Shown: piece after piece, positions 51,555 to 60,902 of the stretch
Layout: the number at the start of each line of letters is the position of its first letter
Numbering within the stretch: the first letter of the stretch is position 1
DNA from: Pelagicoccus sp. SDUM812005
GTDB lineage: Bacteria; Verrucomicrobiota; Verrucomicrobiia; Opitutales; Opitutaceae
Assembly (NCBI RefSeq): GCF_031127875.1
Contig: NZ_JARXIA010000008.1
Location: 1 to 64,000 of the forward strand
Length of the DNA stretch: 64,000 nucleotides
Reading direction: 5' to 3'
Position numbers and translations under genes: made by a program
The notes under the pieces: model-generated
What the model saw: the letters and a program-made list of their open reading frames with translations, nothing else
What the model was told of the DNA's origin: nothing
The model's database searches: none

Positions 51555-52235
51555 ATGCTCATCTCCATTCCCAACCTCCTGACTCCCGAACAAGTCACCC
51601 ACTCCCGCCGCATCCTCGAAGCGGCCAACTGGGTAGACGGAAAAGCATCCGCCGGCCACCAAGGCGCCAAAGTCAAGGACAACGCCCAGCTCCTCCCGGA
51701 AGACCCCGCCGCCCAGCAAGTCGGCGACCTCATCCTCCGCGCCCTCGGCAGCAATCCCCTCTTCATGTCCGCCGCCATGCCGCTGCACATCCTGCCGCCC
51801 ATGTTCAACAGCTACTCCGGCGGCCAAACCTTCGGCACCCACGTCGACGGATCCATCCGCGTCATCCCCGGCACCCAAAAGCAAATCCGCACCGACCTCT
51901 CCTGCACCCTCTTCTTCGCCGAACCCCACGAATACGAAGGCGGAGAGCTCTGCATCGAAGACACCTACGGCACCCAACGCGTCAAGCTCCCCGCCGGCCA
52001 CGCCATCCTCTACCCCTCCACCAGCCTCCACCACGTCACCCCCGTCACCAAAGGCACCCGCCTCTGTTCCTTTTTCTGGATACAAAGCATGCTCCGCGAC
52101 GACACCCAGCGCTCCCTGCTCTTCGACATGGACCTAGCCATCCAACGCCTCGGAGCCGACCACCCCGAGCACCCCTCCAACGTCCAGCTCACCGGAGTCT
52201 ACCACAACCTCCTCCGCCAATGGGCCGAGATGTAA
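51555..52235 (+). CDS. piuC: Fe(II)/2-oxoglutarate dioxygenase, PKHD-type (PiuC/YbiX)
   Basis: A 226-residue hydroxylase of the PiuC/YbiX family. The cupin-like core carries the iron ligands H-x-D in [11 protein letters not shown] and a distal His in [13 protein letters not shown], with Arg in [12 protein letters not shown] for 2-oxoglutarate. Family length is standard (about 225). It follows a Fiu/PiuA-like receptor as in Pseudomonas and E. coli, where it is iron-regulated; its substrate is unknown. The next gene overlaps its end by 16 bp. Confidence 0.93.
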   Translation: MLISIPNLLTPEQVTHSRRILEAANWVDGKASAGHQGAKVKDNAQLLPEDPAAQQVGDLILRALGSNPLFMSAAMPLHILPPMFNSYSGGQTFGTHVDGSIRVIPGTQKQIRTDLSCTLFFAEPHEYEGGELCIEDTYGTQRVKLPAGHAILYPSTSLHHVTPVTKGTRLCSFFWIQSMLRDDTQRSLLFDMDLAIQRLGADHPEHPSNVQLTGVYHNLLRQWAEM

Positions 52236-53140
52236 ACGAACCGCGCGGCCACGAGCAGCCCAACAGCGCCTACCAACGCGCCAAATCCGCCATGAACCGC
52301 GGACACAGCCTCGCCGCGTCCGCAGCTAGCGACTCCCTAGACGTCGCAATCGCCGCCTACTCCAAGGCTATCCAAATTCTCGATACGCTGCCTCGCACCT
52401 CCGAAACCGCCAACTCCCTCGGAGCCGCCCTCTCAAACCGCGGGCAACTCCGCCATCAACTCCACGGCCTCGCCCAAGCCGACCTTGCCCTAGGCGATTT
52501 CCAGCGAGCCGCAAACCTGCTCGAAAAGCTCGATGCCCCCGGCTTTCCCTGGCCCCGCCGCAACCGCGTCGGCTCCCTCATCAACCAGGCCAACCTCCTC
52601 CTCGACCTCGAGCAACACCCAGCCGCCCTCCAAGCCGCGAACACCGCCATCGAAGCCAATCGCTTCGAACGCCTCGCCGATCCCACCGACACCGAGCTAG
52701 CCGTCCTCGCCGCCCGCGCCTACTGCGACGCCGCCGGACAGCTGCTTCCCACCCTCCCCGCCCACGAGCAAGAACCCCTCGCCCAGCAAGCCGGATTCCA
52801 CCTGCAAACAGCCCTCGTCCACATCCGAGCCCTTCGTCCTTACCTCAACCAAGAACCCTTCGCCGAAGCGAGCAAACGCCTCTTCCACTTCGGTTGCCTC
52901 CTCTTCGCTACCCACTGCCCCGAGAACCTTCCCGCCCTAATCGTCAGCCACTTCCAAAACCTCCAAGACGAATCCATTCGTATCCACCTTATCGAAACCG
53001 CTCGCGAAGCCATAAAGAGCGCCATCACTCAAATCAGCCTCGCTGCCCGCAACGCCGGCACCACCCCACAGGAGCAAGACCAGCTCGCCGCCCTTTCCCA
53101 ACAACTCGGAGAGCTCCACCAAGAGCTCCCCACCCTCTAG
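52220..53140 (+). CDS. TPR-like helical repeat protein linked to piuC
   Basis: A 306-residue all-helical, Ala/Leu-rich protein. Segments such as [30 protein letters not shown] and [22 protein letters not shown] look like degenerate tetratricopeptide repeats. It has no signal peptide. The ATG at 52220 overlaps piuC; an internal Met at 52292 is an alternative start. In Pseudomonas a Sel1/TPR-type gene also follows piuC (from memory), which supports a linked role. The function is unknown. Confidence 0.7.
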   Translation: MGRDVNEPRGHEQPNSAYQRAKSAMNRGHSLAASAASDSLDVAIAAYSKAIQILDTLPRTSETANSLGAALSNRGQLRHQLHGLAQADLALGDFQRAANLLEKLDAPGFPWPRRNRVGSLINQANLLLDLEQHPAALQAANTAIEANRFERLADPTDTELAVLAARAYCDAAGQLLPTLPAHEQEPLAQQAGFHLQTALVHIRALRPYLNQEPFAEASKRLFHFGCLLFATHCPENLPALIVSHFQNLQDESIRIHLIETAREAIKSAITQISLAARNAGTTPQEQDQLAALSQQLGELHQELPTL

Positions 53141-53497
53141 AACCGAACAACAATACCAGGCAACAGCCCATCCCAACCCGCCTAGAAAGGCCGCAAGCTC
53201 CGCAAAGGATTCAACTCGTTCATAACGTTCACCCACCGTCATCGCCACCTGCATCCTTAACGGCATCCTCGACGACCACTCGCGCCCCCCAGCGCAAATC
53301 CGCTCCCGCTAGCCGGTAGGCGCAGGAGTCACGACGGCACCCTGCGCCAACTACCGACTCTTAAAAATCCCGCTCGGAGCATTCGGAATCCCTGACGGGG
53401 CGGCAAGCCAGCCTCCCTTTCTGCTATCCTCCCGCCACGTGGAAGCCTGCGCGCGCCAGCGACGCCGGCCCCACGCAAACCCAAACCGGATACAGAA
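53141..53497. other. 357-bp intergenic region before the second siderophore TBDT
   Basis: The left 200 bp show no convincing gene or hairpin. The right part holds tandem repeat B and a -10-like hexamer (53366-53430), then a 67-bp leader to the receptor ATG at 53498. Confidence 0.55.
53366..53430 (+). promoter_or_regulatory. tandem 21-bp repeat B with -10 of the second siderophore TBDT
   Basis: Copies AATCCCGCTCGGAGC (from 53366) and AATCCCTGACGGGGC (from 53387) are exactly 21 bp apart. TATCCT (53425-53430) begins 38 bp after the second copy starts, one base off from the other three sites. Confidence 0.7.
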
Positions 53498-55657
53498 ATG
53501 AACTACCTGAATACTCTCCTCGCAGGAAGCGCCCTCGGCCTCGCCGCCGCCAGCGCCCAAAACAGCGTCGATACGCCCGTCACCGGCGACCAAGCCTTCG
53601 AGCTCAGCGGTTTCACCGTCTTCGGCGACCACTACGATTCCATCGGCGCCGCCACTCGCCTCCCCCTCTCCGACCGCGAAACGCCCCAAACGATCAGCCT
53701 GATCGACAGCTCCCGCCTCGAAGCGGAATCCATGTACAACATGGACGACGTCATGCGCAACGTCACCGGCGTCAACGTATCCATGTACGACACGCAACGC
53801 CCGCTCTACTTCTCCCGCGGCTTCCAGATCACCGACTTCCAAGTCGACGGCATCCCCACCTACAGCGGCGACACCAACCAGGAATTCGACACCGCCCTCT
53901 ACCAACGCGTAGAAATCCTCCGCGGCGCCAACGGCCTCTTCAGCGGCTCCGGCAAGCCCTCCGGCACCGTTAACCTCCACCGCAAGCAAGCGGGCAAAAC
54001 CTTCGCCGCCTCCGTCACCCAAACCGTCGGCTCCTGGGACTACTTCCGCACCCAAGTGGACGTGAACGCCCCCATCACCGCGGACGGCAAATTCCGTAGC
54101 CGCTTCGTCGCCGCCCTCACCGACCGCGACAGCTTCCGCGACCGCTACCACGAGGACAAGCTCGCCTACCTCGCCACCTTCTCCGCCGACCTCGCCGAAA
54201 ACTCCACCCTCACCTTCGGCTTCCAACGCCAAGATAACGAGCCCACCGCCTCCGTCTGGGGCACCATCCCGCCCCTCGCGGCCGATGGTACCCCCTCCGA
54301 GCTTCCGCACACCACCAACTTCGCTACCGACTGGGCCTACTGGCACCGTCACTCCAGCACCGCCTTCGTCAATCTCGAGCACGCCCTCAACGAGCGCTGG
54401 CAACTCAAGGCCGCCGTCAACCACACCACCGGCGACGAAGAAAGCCTCAGCACCTACGCCAACGCCTACGCCGCCACTTGGCTCAACAAGGACGACGGTT
54501 CCGGCGTCATCATCACCGGCTACTCCTGGGACAGCTCCGACGAACGCAACAGCCTCGACCTCTACCTCAACGGCAAGTTCGACCTCTTCGAGCGCGAGCA
54601 CGACATCGTCTTCGGCGCCAGCCACGCCGACTACGAAAGCGTAGCCCTCAACACCGCGTCCGGCTTCTCCGGCACTCCCTGGAACTTCGCTATCGACAAC
54701 TTCTATACCTGGGACGGCAGCGCCGAGCCCGCCATGGAACTCGCCTACCTCCCCGGCCAAGGCGTCGTCCGCACCAAGCAAACCGGCCTCTACTCCTCCA
54801 CCCGCCTCCGCCTCACCGAGGCCTTCTCCGCCATCCTCGGCGGCCGTATCACGAAATGGGATACCATCGACTACGCCCGCGACGATACCGGTGCAACCGC
54901 GTATCTGAACAGCCAATACGAGATCGAAAACGAGTTCACCCCCTACGTCGGCTTTACCTACGACCTCAATCAAAACCTCACCTTCTACGGCAGCTACACC
55001 ACCATCTTCGAACCGCAGGACAGCGTGGACGCGCTCGGAAACATCCTCGATCCCGTCCAAGGCAACAACTACGAGATCGGCCTCAAGTCCAGCTTCGCCG
55101 AAGGCCGCGCCACCTTTACCGCTGCCCTCTTCCAAACCGAGCAAGACAACTTCGCCGTCGCCGACCCGCTCAACCCCGATCCCCTCGAAAGCGGCAAGTT
55201 CCCCAGCATCGGAGTCGACGGCACCAAGGCCGAAGGCCTCGAGCTGCAGCTCAGCGGCAAGGTCACCGACGACTGGTCCATGATTTTTGGATACACCCAT
55301 AACGATACCAGCCGCCACGAAGGCGACCCCATCTGGACCAACCTTCCCGACGACCTCGTGCAGCTCTCCACCCACTACCAGTTCCCCGGCGAGTGGAGCC
55401 GCCTCGCCATCGGCGGCGGAGCCACCTGGCAAAGCGAGATCATCGGCAGCCAATACATCCCCGGCCAAGGAAACGTAGAGATCAGCCAAGGCGCCTACAC
55501 CCTGCTCAACTTCCACCTCAACTACGCCATCAACGAACGATTCTCCGCCACCCTCAGCGCCAAGAACGCCCTCGACGAAATCTACCTCGCCAACCTCGAC
55601 TACCCGCAATTCGGCGAGCCGCGCAACCTGCTGCTCTCCCTCAAGTGGAAGTACTAG
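53498..55657 (+). CDS. TonB-dependent siderophore receptor (FhuE/FpvA-like)
   Basis: A 719-residue ferric-siderophore receptor. It has a signal peptide (AAASAQ), a short pre-plug (FELSGFTVFGDHYDS), plug motifs RETPQTISLIDSSRL, LYFSRGFQITDFQVDGIPT and LRGANGLFSGSGKPSGTVN, then a barrel ending LSLKWKY. The RGF..T..QVDG..T pattern is typical of FhuE/FoxA/FpvA hydroxamate-type receptors. It has no signalling N-terminal extension, so it does not directly drive an anti-sigma factor. It forms a unit with the PepSY gene after a hairpin. Confidence 0.92.
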   Translation: MNYLNTLLAGSALGLAAASAQNSVDTPVTGDQAFELSGFTVFGDHYDSIGAATRLPLSDRETPQTISLIDSSRLEAESMYNMDDVMRNVTGVNVSMYDTQRPLYFSRGFQITDFQVDGIPTYSGDTNQEFDTALYQRVEILRGANGLFSGSGKPSGTVNLHRKQAGKTFAASVTQTVGSWDYFRTQVDVNAPITADGKFRSRFVAALTDRDSFRDRYHEDKLAYLATFSADLAENSTLTFGFQRQDNEPTASVWGTIPPLAADGTPSELPHTTNFATDWAYWHRHSSTAFVNLEHALNERWQLKAAVNHTTGDEESLSTYANAYAATWLNKDDGSGVIITGYSWDSSDERNSLDLYLNGKFDLFEREHDIVFGASHADYESVALNTASGFSGTPWNFAIDNFYTWDGSAEPAMELAYLPGQGVVRTKQTGLYSSTRLRLTEAFSAILGGRITKWDTIDYARDDTGATAYLNSQYEIENEFTPYVGFTYDLNQNLTFYGSYTTIFEPQDSVDALGNILDPVQGNNYEIGLKSSFAEGRATFTAALFQTEQDNFAVADPLNPDPLESGKFPSIGVDGTKAEGLELQLSGKVTDDWSMIFGYTHNDTSRHEGDPIWTNLPDDLVQLSTHYQFPGEWSRLAIGGGATWQSEIIGSQYIPGQGNVEISQGAYTLLNFHLNYAINERFSATLSAKNALDEIYLANLDYPQFGEPRNLLLSLKWKY

Positions 55658-55682
55658 CCCTCTCGCGACACCTTCATTGATC

Positions 55683-55717
55683 AAAAAAAGTCCACCCGCG
55701 TCCTCCGCGGGTGGACT
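55683..55717. terminator. terminator-like hairpin between receptor and PepSY gene
   Basis: A 12-bp perfect stem (AGTCCACCCGCG at 55689-55700, CGCGGGTGGACT at 55706-55717) has an A run on the left and only CTTCT on the right. On the plus strand it would be a leaky stop; it could lower expression of the PepSY gene starting at 55738. Confidence 0.6.
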
Positions 55718-55737
55718 CTTCTGTATTCCGAAAACGC

Positions 55738-56835
55738 ATGAAAAAAAGAATCTGGAAACTCCATTCCTGGATCGGCCTCTGTTGCGCCCTCGCCCTCACA
55801 GTCATCGGACTCACCGGCAGCGTGCTCGTCTTCCACCAGGAAATCTCCGACGCCCTCGCCCCCGAGACCACCCTCAACCAAAACTACAGCCCGGACGTCC
55901 AACGCCTCCCCGTCAGCCAGCTCACCCAAACGGTCGAGTCAAAGTTCCCCAACTTCTGGATACGCGGCTGGCTCTTCAACCACCAGTCCCCCCACCGCGA
56001 CAAAGCCTACCTCATGGAACGCGGCGGAGACGAGTGGCACATCCTCTACGTCGACCCCTACACCGGCGAAACCGCCGAGCGCCCCTACGGCTACAACGAA
56101 ACCCTCTACGGCTGGTTCGTCAATCTGCACTACACCTTCTTCGCCGACCACTTCGGCATGGCCATCGCCGGCATCTTCGCCCTCGGCTTCCTCTTCTTAG
56201 CGATCACCGGCATCTACCTGCACCGCCCCTTCTTCAAAAACCTCCTCAAGCTCCGCTGGGGCGCCAGCGCCCGCATCTTCTGCTCCGACCTCCACAAGGC
56301 CATCGGCATCGCCACCATTCCCATGAACCTCATCTTCGGGATCACCGGCGCCTACTGGAACATCAGCCACGTACTGCACGACCTCATCGAGCACGACCAC
56401 GAGGACGAGCACGCCAACGCCAGCGAATATCCCGGCCGGGCCGACCAGCTCGACGCGCTCGCTTCCATCGCGGACCACAGCATCCCCGGCTACTCCCTCA
56501 ACTACATCTACTTCCCCACCGCAGAAGATCCCACCTTCTACCTCTACGGCCAACACCCCGGCGCCGGCGTCCTCAACAGCCCCTACGGCAGCTCCGTCTG
56601 GGTCAAAGCCGAGAGCGGCGAGGTCACCCATTCCTCCGACCTCAGCCAAGCGGGCTTCTGGGCCCAAGTCCTCGACTCCTTCGAACCCCTGCACTTCGGC
56701 AGCTTCGCCGGCCTCGGCTCGCAAGTCCTCTGGTGCCTCGCCGGACTCAGCCCCGCCGCCCTCTCCCTCACCGGCACCATCATGTTCTTCAAGCGCGGCC
56801 GCCGCAAAAAGAAGCGCATACCACCGCAAGGCTGA
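55738..56835 (+). CDS. PepSY-associated membrane protein (PiuB-like iron-regulated)
   Basis: A 365-residue inner-membrane protein of the PepSY_TM/PiuB family. The ATG at 55738 begins MKKRIWKLHSWIGL, the family signature before TM1. Further helices lie near 148-170, 195-215 and 335-355, with a periplasmic domain between. A His/Asp/Glu cluster (LHDLIEHDHEDEHAN) follows the third helix and may bind metal or heme. PiuB-type proteins are thought to reduce or release iron from imported ferric siderophores. It is the second gene behind the FhuE/FpvA-like receptor, which supports this. Confidence 0.85.
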   Translation: MKKRIWKLHSWIGLCCALALTVIGLTGSVLVFHQEISDALAPETTLNQNYSPDVQRLPVSQLTQTVESKFPNFWIRGWLFNHQSPHRDKAYLMERGGDEWHILYVDPYTGETAERPYGYNETLYGWFVNLHYTFFADHFGMAIAGIFALGFLFLAITGIYLHRPFFKNLLKLRWGASARIFCSDLHKAIGIATIPMNLIFGITGAYWNISHVLHDLIEHDHEDEHANASEYPGRADQLDALASIADHSIPGYSLNYIYFPTAEDPTFYLYGQHPGAGVLNSPYGSSVWVKAESGEVTHSSDLSQAGFWAQVLDSFEPLHFGSFAGLGSQVLWCLAGLSPAALSLTGTIMFFKRGRRKKKRIPPQG

Positions 56836-56860
56836 AACCAAACGAAGATCCCAGCTTCAC

Positions 56861-56888
56861 GGCGTCCCCCCAAAAGGGACGCCTTTTT
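56861..56888 (+). terminator. Rho-independent terminator after the PepSY gene
   Basis: An 8-bp stem (GGCGTCCC / GGGACGCC) with a 7-base loop is followed by TTTTT. Confidence 0.9.
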
Positions 56889-56914
56889 CGCGCCCGCACC
56901 TCGCCCTTTCGCCG

Positions 56915-56999
56915 AAATTTCGAGCCGCGCCTATTTATTCAAGGCCAGTTGCCAGGTAATGCCCCTAGGAAGGGGCAAATTCGGCTAAATTTCGGGCCG
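56915..56999. repeat. direct repeat and hairpin upstream of the RedB-like gene
   Basis: AAATTTCGAGCCG (56915-56927) recurs as AAATTTCGGGCCG (56987-56999), 72 bp apart. Between them GCCCCT-AGGA-AGGGGC (56961-56976) forms a small dyad. They lie 100-190 bp before the redB-like ATG. The role is unknown. Confidence 0.4.
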
Positions 57000-57104
57000 T
57001 AGACACCGATTCCAAAAACCCGGGGAGGCCTTGTTTCGACGACATCCGTCAAGCTACTGAGCGCCAAAAAGTAGGCATGCCTAGCCGGACAAGAACGCCA
57101 CGTC

Positions 57105-57719
57105 ATGACCGAAGAATCGAAGAGGAAACCCAAGAGCGCCCTGCTGCTCGTCGCCACCCTGTGGCTCGGAGGCATCGGAGCCGGCTCCCTCGCGCTTTTG
57201 GACCATGAATTCGCCGCCGGCCAGCCCAACGAAGCCCCCGTCGCCCTTCCCGCGCAACTCGCCCCCTTCGCTTCCCCCCAAAAACCGCTCACCCTCTTCA
57301 TGGCCGTACACCCGGATTGCCCCTGCACCGGCGCCAGCCTCGAACAAGTCGACCGCCTCATCGCCCGCAACCCCGACTCCATCCAAGTCGTCGGCCTCGT
57401 TCGCAGCGCTCCCGACGCCGAGCTGCGCGACAACAGCTACTGGAAACGCCTGCAAGCCATGCCCCACGCCCGCGCCGTGGCCGACATCGACGGCGAACTC
57501 GCCTCCCTGCTCGGCACCCACGTCTCCGGAGCCACCATCGCCTACGATCCCGACGGCCACCTCCGCTTCCAAGGCGGCATGACCGCATCCCGAGGACACG
57601 CCGGCCCCAGCCGCGGCATGGACGACCTCGAAGCCATCGCCCGCCAGCTCGCCCCACTCGACCTTTGCTCAACGCCGACCTTCGGCTGTTCCCTCGAGAA
57701 CGCCTCAGACCTTCTCTAA
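57105..57719 (+). CDS. RedB-like membrane-anchored thioredoxin-fold protein
   Basis: A 204-residue protein with an N-terminal anchor (ALLLVATLWLGGIGAGSLALL, residues 12-32) and a periplasmic thioredoxin-like domain. The redox centre is Cys72-Pro-Cys74 in HPDCPCTGASLEQ. The C-terminal part keeps FQGGMTASRGHAG and STPTFGCSLE with a further Cys pair. This matches proteins named RedB in Planctomycetota. The kinase gene begins at the very next base after the stop codon, so the two are expected to act together, perhaps as redox sensor and transducer. Confidence 0.8.
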   Translation: MTEESKRKPKSALLLVATLWLGGIGAGSLALLDHEFAAGQPNEAPVALPAQLAPFASPQKPLTLFMAVHPDCPCTGASLEQVDRLIARNPDSIQVVGLVRSAPDAELRDNSYWKRLQAMPHARAVADIDGELASLLGTHVSGATIAYDPDGHLRFQGGMTASRGHAGPSRGMDDLEAIARQLAPLDLCSTPTFGCSLENASDLL

Positions 57720-60482
57720 ATGCCAGACCTGCACTCTCTAGACAAACAGATCGACGCCCAAGCGAGCGTCATCTTCCGAACCCAGCATTCGAAGATCCTG
57801 CAAAGGACCGACCGCTGGTTCTCCAAGCTCATGATCGCCCAATGGATCGGGGGCATCATTGCGGCCCTCATCTTCACGCCGCTTGAATGGACCGGCGACA
57901 TCAGCGCCATCCATATCAACGTATGGGCAGCCATCTTCCTCGGCGGAGCCATTGCCAGCCTCCCCGTCTACCTCAGCTACACCCGCCCCGGCGAGACCGC
58001 CACCCGCCACGTCATCGCCGTTTCCCAGGCCCTCTTCTCCGCCCTGCTCATCCACCTCACCGGCGGCCGACTCGAGACCCACTTCCACGTATTCGGCTCC
58101 CTCGCCTTCCTCAGCTTCTACCGCGACTGGCGCGTCATCGCCTCCGCCACCCTCATCATCGCCCTCGACCACTTCATACGCGGCGTCTGGTGGCCGAGCT
58201 CCGTATTCGGCATCCTCACCTCCTCCCCCTGGCGCTGGGTCGAGCACGCAGCATGGGTCATCTTCGAAGACATCTTCATCGTTCGCAACTGCATCGAAAG
58301 CATCCGCGAAATGAAAGTCCAGGCGCGCCAGCAAGCCGAGCTGGAAAACGCTCACCTGCGCACCGAACGCATCGTCCTCGAACGCACCTCCCAACTGCGC
58401 CAAAGCCAGAAACGATTCTCCAACATCGTAAACCATATCAACGGCATCGTCTGGGAAGCCGACCCGCACAGCTTCCATTTCAGCTTCGTCAGCAAGCAAG
58501 CCGAACGCATCGCCGGCTACCCCCTCCAGGAATGGACCGAAAACCCAAGCTTCTGGAAGGACCACCTCCACCCCGACGACAAGGAGCGAATCCTCAACCT
58601 CTGCCAAAAGCGCACCGCCCACGGCGAGTCCCACGATTTCGAATACAGGATACTCACCCAGGACGGCAGCTACGTCTGGCTGCACGATCTCGTGACCGTC
58701 GAAACCAACGAAGCCGGCGAACCTATCCTCCTGCGCGGCGTCATGATCGATATCGACGACCGCAAGCAAAGCGAAGCCGAACTCCGCGCCGCCAAGGAAG
58801 CCGTCGAAGAAGCCAACGCCCTGCTCGTCGAATCCCTCAACGAATCCAAACGCCTCGAAAAGGAAGCCCAGTCCGCCAACATCGCCAAGAGCAAGTTCCT
58901 CGCCACCATGAGCCACGAGATCCGTACCCCCATGAACGGTGTCATCGGCTTCACCAACCTCCTGCTCGAATCCCCCCTCGACGAAGAACAACAGGAATTC
59001 GCCACCTCCATCCAAAACTCGAGCCAAGTCCTGCTCAATATCATCAACGACATCCTCGACATCTCCAAGATCGAAGCCGGCAAGCTCGTCGTCGAAAACA
59101 TCGACTACGACCTCAGCCAAGCCATCGACGACGTCGCCATGCTCCTCTCCCCCGCCGCCGAGACCAAAGGTGTCGAGCTCGCCGTCAAGTTCGAGAAAGA
59201 CTTTTGTCCAAAGGTCGTAGGCGACCCCGGTCGTATCCGACAAGTCATTACAAACATCGCCAACAACGCCATCAAGTTCACCGACGAAGGACACGTCTTC
59301 CTCCGCATAGAAACCGACTCCTCGGATTCCAGCAAAATACGTATCGAAATCGAAGATACCGGAATCGGAATAACCCCCGAACAACAAAAGCAGCTCTTCA
59401 CCAGCTTCAACCAAGCCGACTCCTCCACCACCCGCCGCTACGGCGGCACCGGCCTCGGGCTCGCCATCTCCAAGCACCTCGTAAACCTCATGGGAGGCAA
59501 CATCGGCATGCGCAGCTCCGTCGGCGCGGGATCCACCTTCTGGTTCACCATCCCCAAAAACGCCACGCCACAAGAGATCGCCCCCATCGAATTGCCGAGC
59601 GAACTCCAAAAACGCCGCGTCCTCGTCGTCGACGACCACGAAATCAACCGCAACCTGCTGCGCGACCAATTGCAGGACTGGGCGATCGAGGCCAGCACCG
59701 CCGCCACCGGCAAGCAAGCCCTCGACAGCCTTCTCCAAGCCACAGCCGAAGGGCGCCCCTTCGACATCGCCATCCTCGACTACCTGCTGCCCGACATGGA
59801 CTGCAACCAGCTTCGCGAACGTATCCAGTCAAACCCTACCATCCCCACACCGCTCCTCGTCGCCCTCGGCTCCACCGCCTACCGAGTGCAGATCAAGGCC
59901 TTGCTCGAAAGCGGATTCCAGTCGCACCTCTTCAAGCCACTCATCCGCCCCCGCTTGCTCGCCCAAGCCCTCACCACCGCGACCGCGACACCTCCGCAGG
60001 GCAAAGTCACCAAAACCACCGAACGCCGGGCCGATACCAAACCGAGAAGCATCGCCCAGGACGACACCCCTAAAGCTTACACGGTTCTGCTCGCGGAAGA
60101 CCATCCCGTGAACCAAAAGCTGGCCATGCGACTCCTCAATAAAATCGATTGCCAGGTCGACATCGCCAACAACGGAATCGAAGCCGTCGAAAAAGCCTCC
60201 CGCCACCGCTACGATGCCATCTTCATGGACTGCCAAATGCCCGAAATGGGCGGACTGGAAGCCACCCGAAAGATCCGCGAAATCGAAAGCCAGCGACGCC
60301 TCGACGACACCGAGGGACGCTCCCGCATCCCCATCATCGCCATCACCGCTGGCGCCATGGAAGGAGACCGGGAGATCTGCGTGCAGTCCGGCATGGACGA
60401 CTACCTCACCAAGCCCCTGAAAACGAGCTCCCTAAAAGCAGCCGTCGAACGCTGGTGCAAGGCTCGCTCCGGTAAAAACTAA
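57720..60482 (+). CDS. hybrid histidine kinase with a His-rich membrane sensor, partner of RedB-like
   Basis: A 920-residue kinase. The first 190 residues form about five membrane helices with conserved-looking His112, His121, His123 and His151 (IHLTGGRLETHFHVFG, ALDHFIRGVWW). A PAS/PAC domain (about 232-350), HisKA with His399 (ATMSHEIRTPM), HATPase_c (to about 615), a first receiver (about 630-745, Asp in AILDYLLPDM) and a second receiver (about 785-910, Asp in FMDCQMPEM) follow. It starts directly after the redB-like stop. No DNA-binding output is attached or adjacent. Confidence 0.9.
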   Translation: MPDLHSLDKQIDAQASVIFRTQHSKILQRTDRWFSKLMIAQWIGGIIAALIFTPLEWTGDISAIHINVWAAIFLGGAIASLPVYLSYTRPGETATRHVIAVSQALFSALLIHLTGGRLETHFHVFGSLAFLSFYRDWRVIASATLIIALDHFIRGVWWPSSVFGILTSSPWRWVEHAAWVIFEDIFIVRNCIESIREMKVQARQQAELENAHLRTERIVLERTSQLRQSQKRFSNIVNHINGIVWEADPHSFHFSFVSKQAERIAGYPLQEWTENPSFWKDHLHPDDKERILNLCQKRTAHGESHDFEYRILTQDGSYVWLHDLVTVETNEAGEPILLRGVMIDIDDRKQSEAELRAAKEAVEEANALLVESLNESKRLEKEAQSANIAKSKFLATMSHEIRTPMNGVIGFTNLLLESPLDEEQQEFATSIQNSSQVLLNIINDILDISKIEAGKLVVENIDYDLSQAIDDVAMLLSPAAETKGVELAVKFEKDFCPKVVGDPGRIRQVITNIANNAIKFTDEGHVFLRIETDSSDSSKIRIEIEDTGIGITPEQQKQLFTSFNQADSSTTRRYGGTGLGLAISKHLVNLMGGNIGMRSSVGAGSTFWFTIPKNATPQEIAPIELPSELQKRRVLVVDDHEINRNLLRDQLQDWAIEASTAATGKQALDSLLQATAEGRPFDIAILDYLLPDMDCNQLRERIQSNPTIPTPLLVALGSTAYRVQIKALLESGFQSHLFKPLIRPRLLAQALTTATATPPQGKVTKTTERRADTKPRSIAQDDTPKAYTVLLAEDHPVNQKLAMRLLNKIDCQVDIANNGIEAVEKASRHRYDAIFMDCQMPEMGGLEATRKIREIESQRRLDDTEGRSRIPIIAITAGAMEGDREICVQSGMDDYLTKPLKTSSLKAAVERWCKARSGKN

Positions 60483-60511
60483 CGCCAGGGTCGCCTCTAG
60501 GCTGCTCCCCA

Positions 60512-60575
60512 AATCCCGCTCGGGGTCGCAAAAATCCGTCGCGGAGTAGCGACGGATCAGGCTTTCCGCTAGGAT
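60512..60575 (+). promoter_or_regulatory. tandem 21-bp repeat C with -10 of the unknown operon
   Basis: Copies AATCCCGCTCGGGGT (from 60512) and AATCCGTCGCGGAGT (from 60533) are exactly 21 bp apart. TAGGAT (60570-60575) begins 37 bp after the second copy starts. With a 6-bp spacer, transcription would begin at the ATG itself (60582). Confidence 0.65.
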
Positions 60576-60581
60576 CCACCC

Positions 60582-60902
60582 ATGATCCAGCCACTCGATA
60601 CCCAAGGGGTATCCGCCTCGCGAATACACTGCAGCATCAAGGCGGAGAAATCCTCCCTCGCCCACGAAATCAGGAAGATCGCCCAATACTGCGCCATCGA
60701 CTTGAAGCTCTCCTCCCCGCTCGCCATCAGCGAAGACCTCGGCGCCAAGCCCCACGTCATCCTCACCGTCGATATCGAGTCCGCTCTCGCCCACCAAGCG
60801 GTCTGGCGCCTCGCCGGACGCATCGCCTCCTTCTGCCCCCAAGCCAGGGTCAGCACCCAAATCCTGCCCTCCGAGCAATTCAAGAAGATCGAGTCCGCAT
60901 GA
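60582..60902 (+). CDS. hypothetical protein, first gene of a repeat-C operon
   Basis: A 106-residue soluble protein, mixed alpha/beta, not recognised. It contains AHEIRKIAQYCAIDLKLSS and HVILTVDIESALAHQA. It has no signal peptide. Its stop overlaps the ATG of the next gene (ATGA, 60899-60902), so the two are translationally coupled. There is no room for a ribosome site if the predicted promoter is right, which suggests a leaderless message. Confidence 0.7.
   Translation: MIQPLDTQGVSASRIHCSIKAEKSSLAHEIRKIAQYCAIDLKLSSPLAISEDLGAKPHVILTVDIESALAHQAVWRLAGRIASFCPQARVSTQILPSEQFKKIESA

Noticed and set aside
53351-55684. 777-residue minus-strand open frame opposite the FhuE/FpvA-like receptor
   Set aside because: Acidic Gly/Val-rich translation without domains; the plus-strand receptor has a signal peptide, plug and barrel.
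56905-57000. A fifth 21-bp repeat promoter before the RedB-like gene
   Set aside because: The repeats there (AAATTTCGRGCCG) are a different sequence and 72 bp apart.
57738-59738. 666-residue minus-strand open frame inside the hybrid kinase gene
   Set aside because: The Gly/Asp/Val-rich translation is the antisense shadow of the kinase, whose domains are unmistakable.
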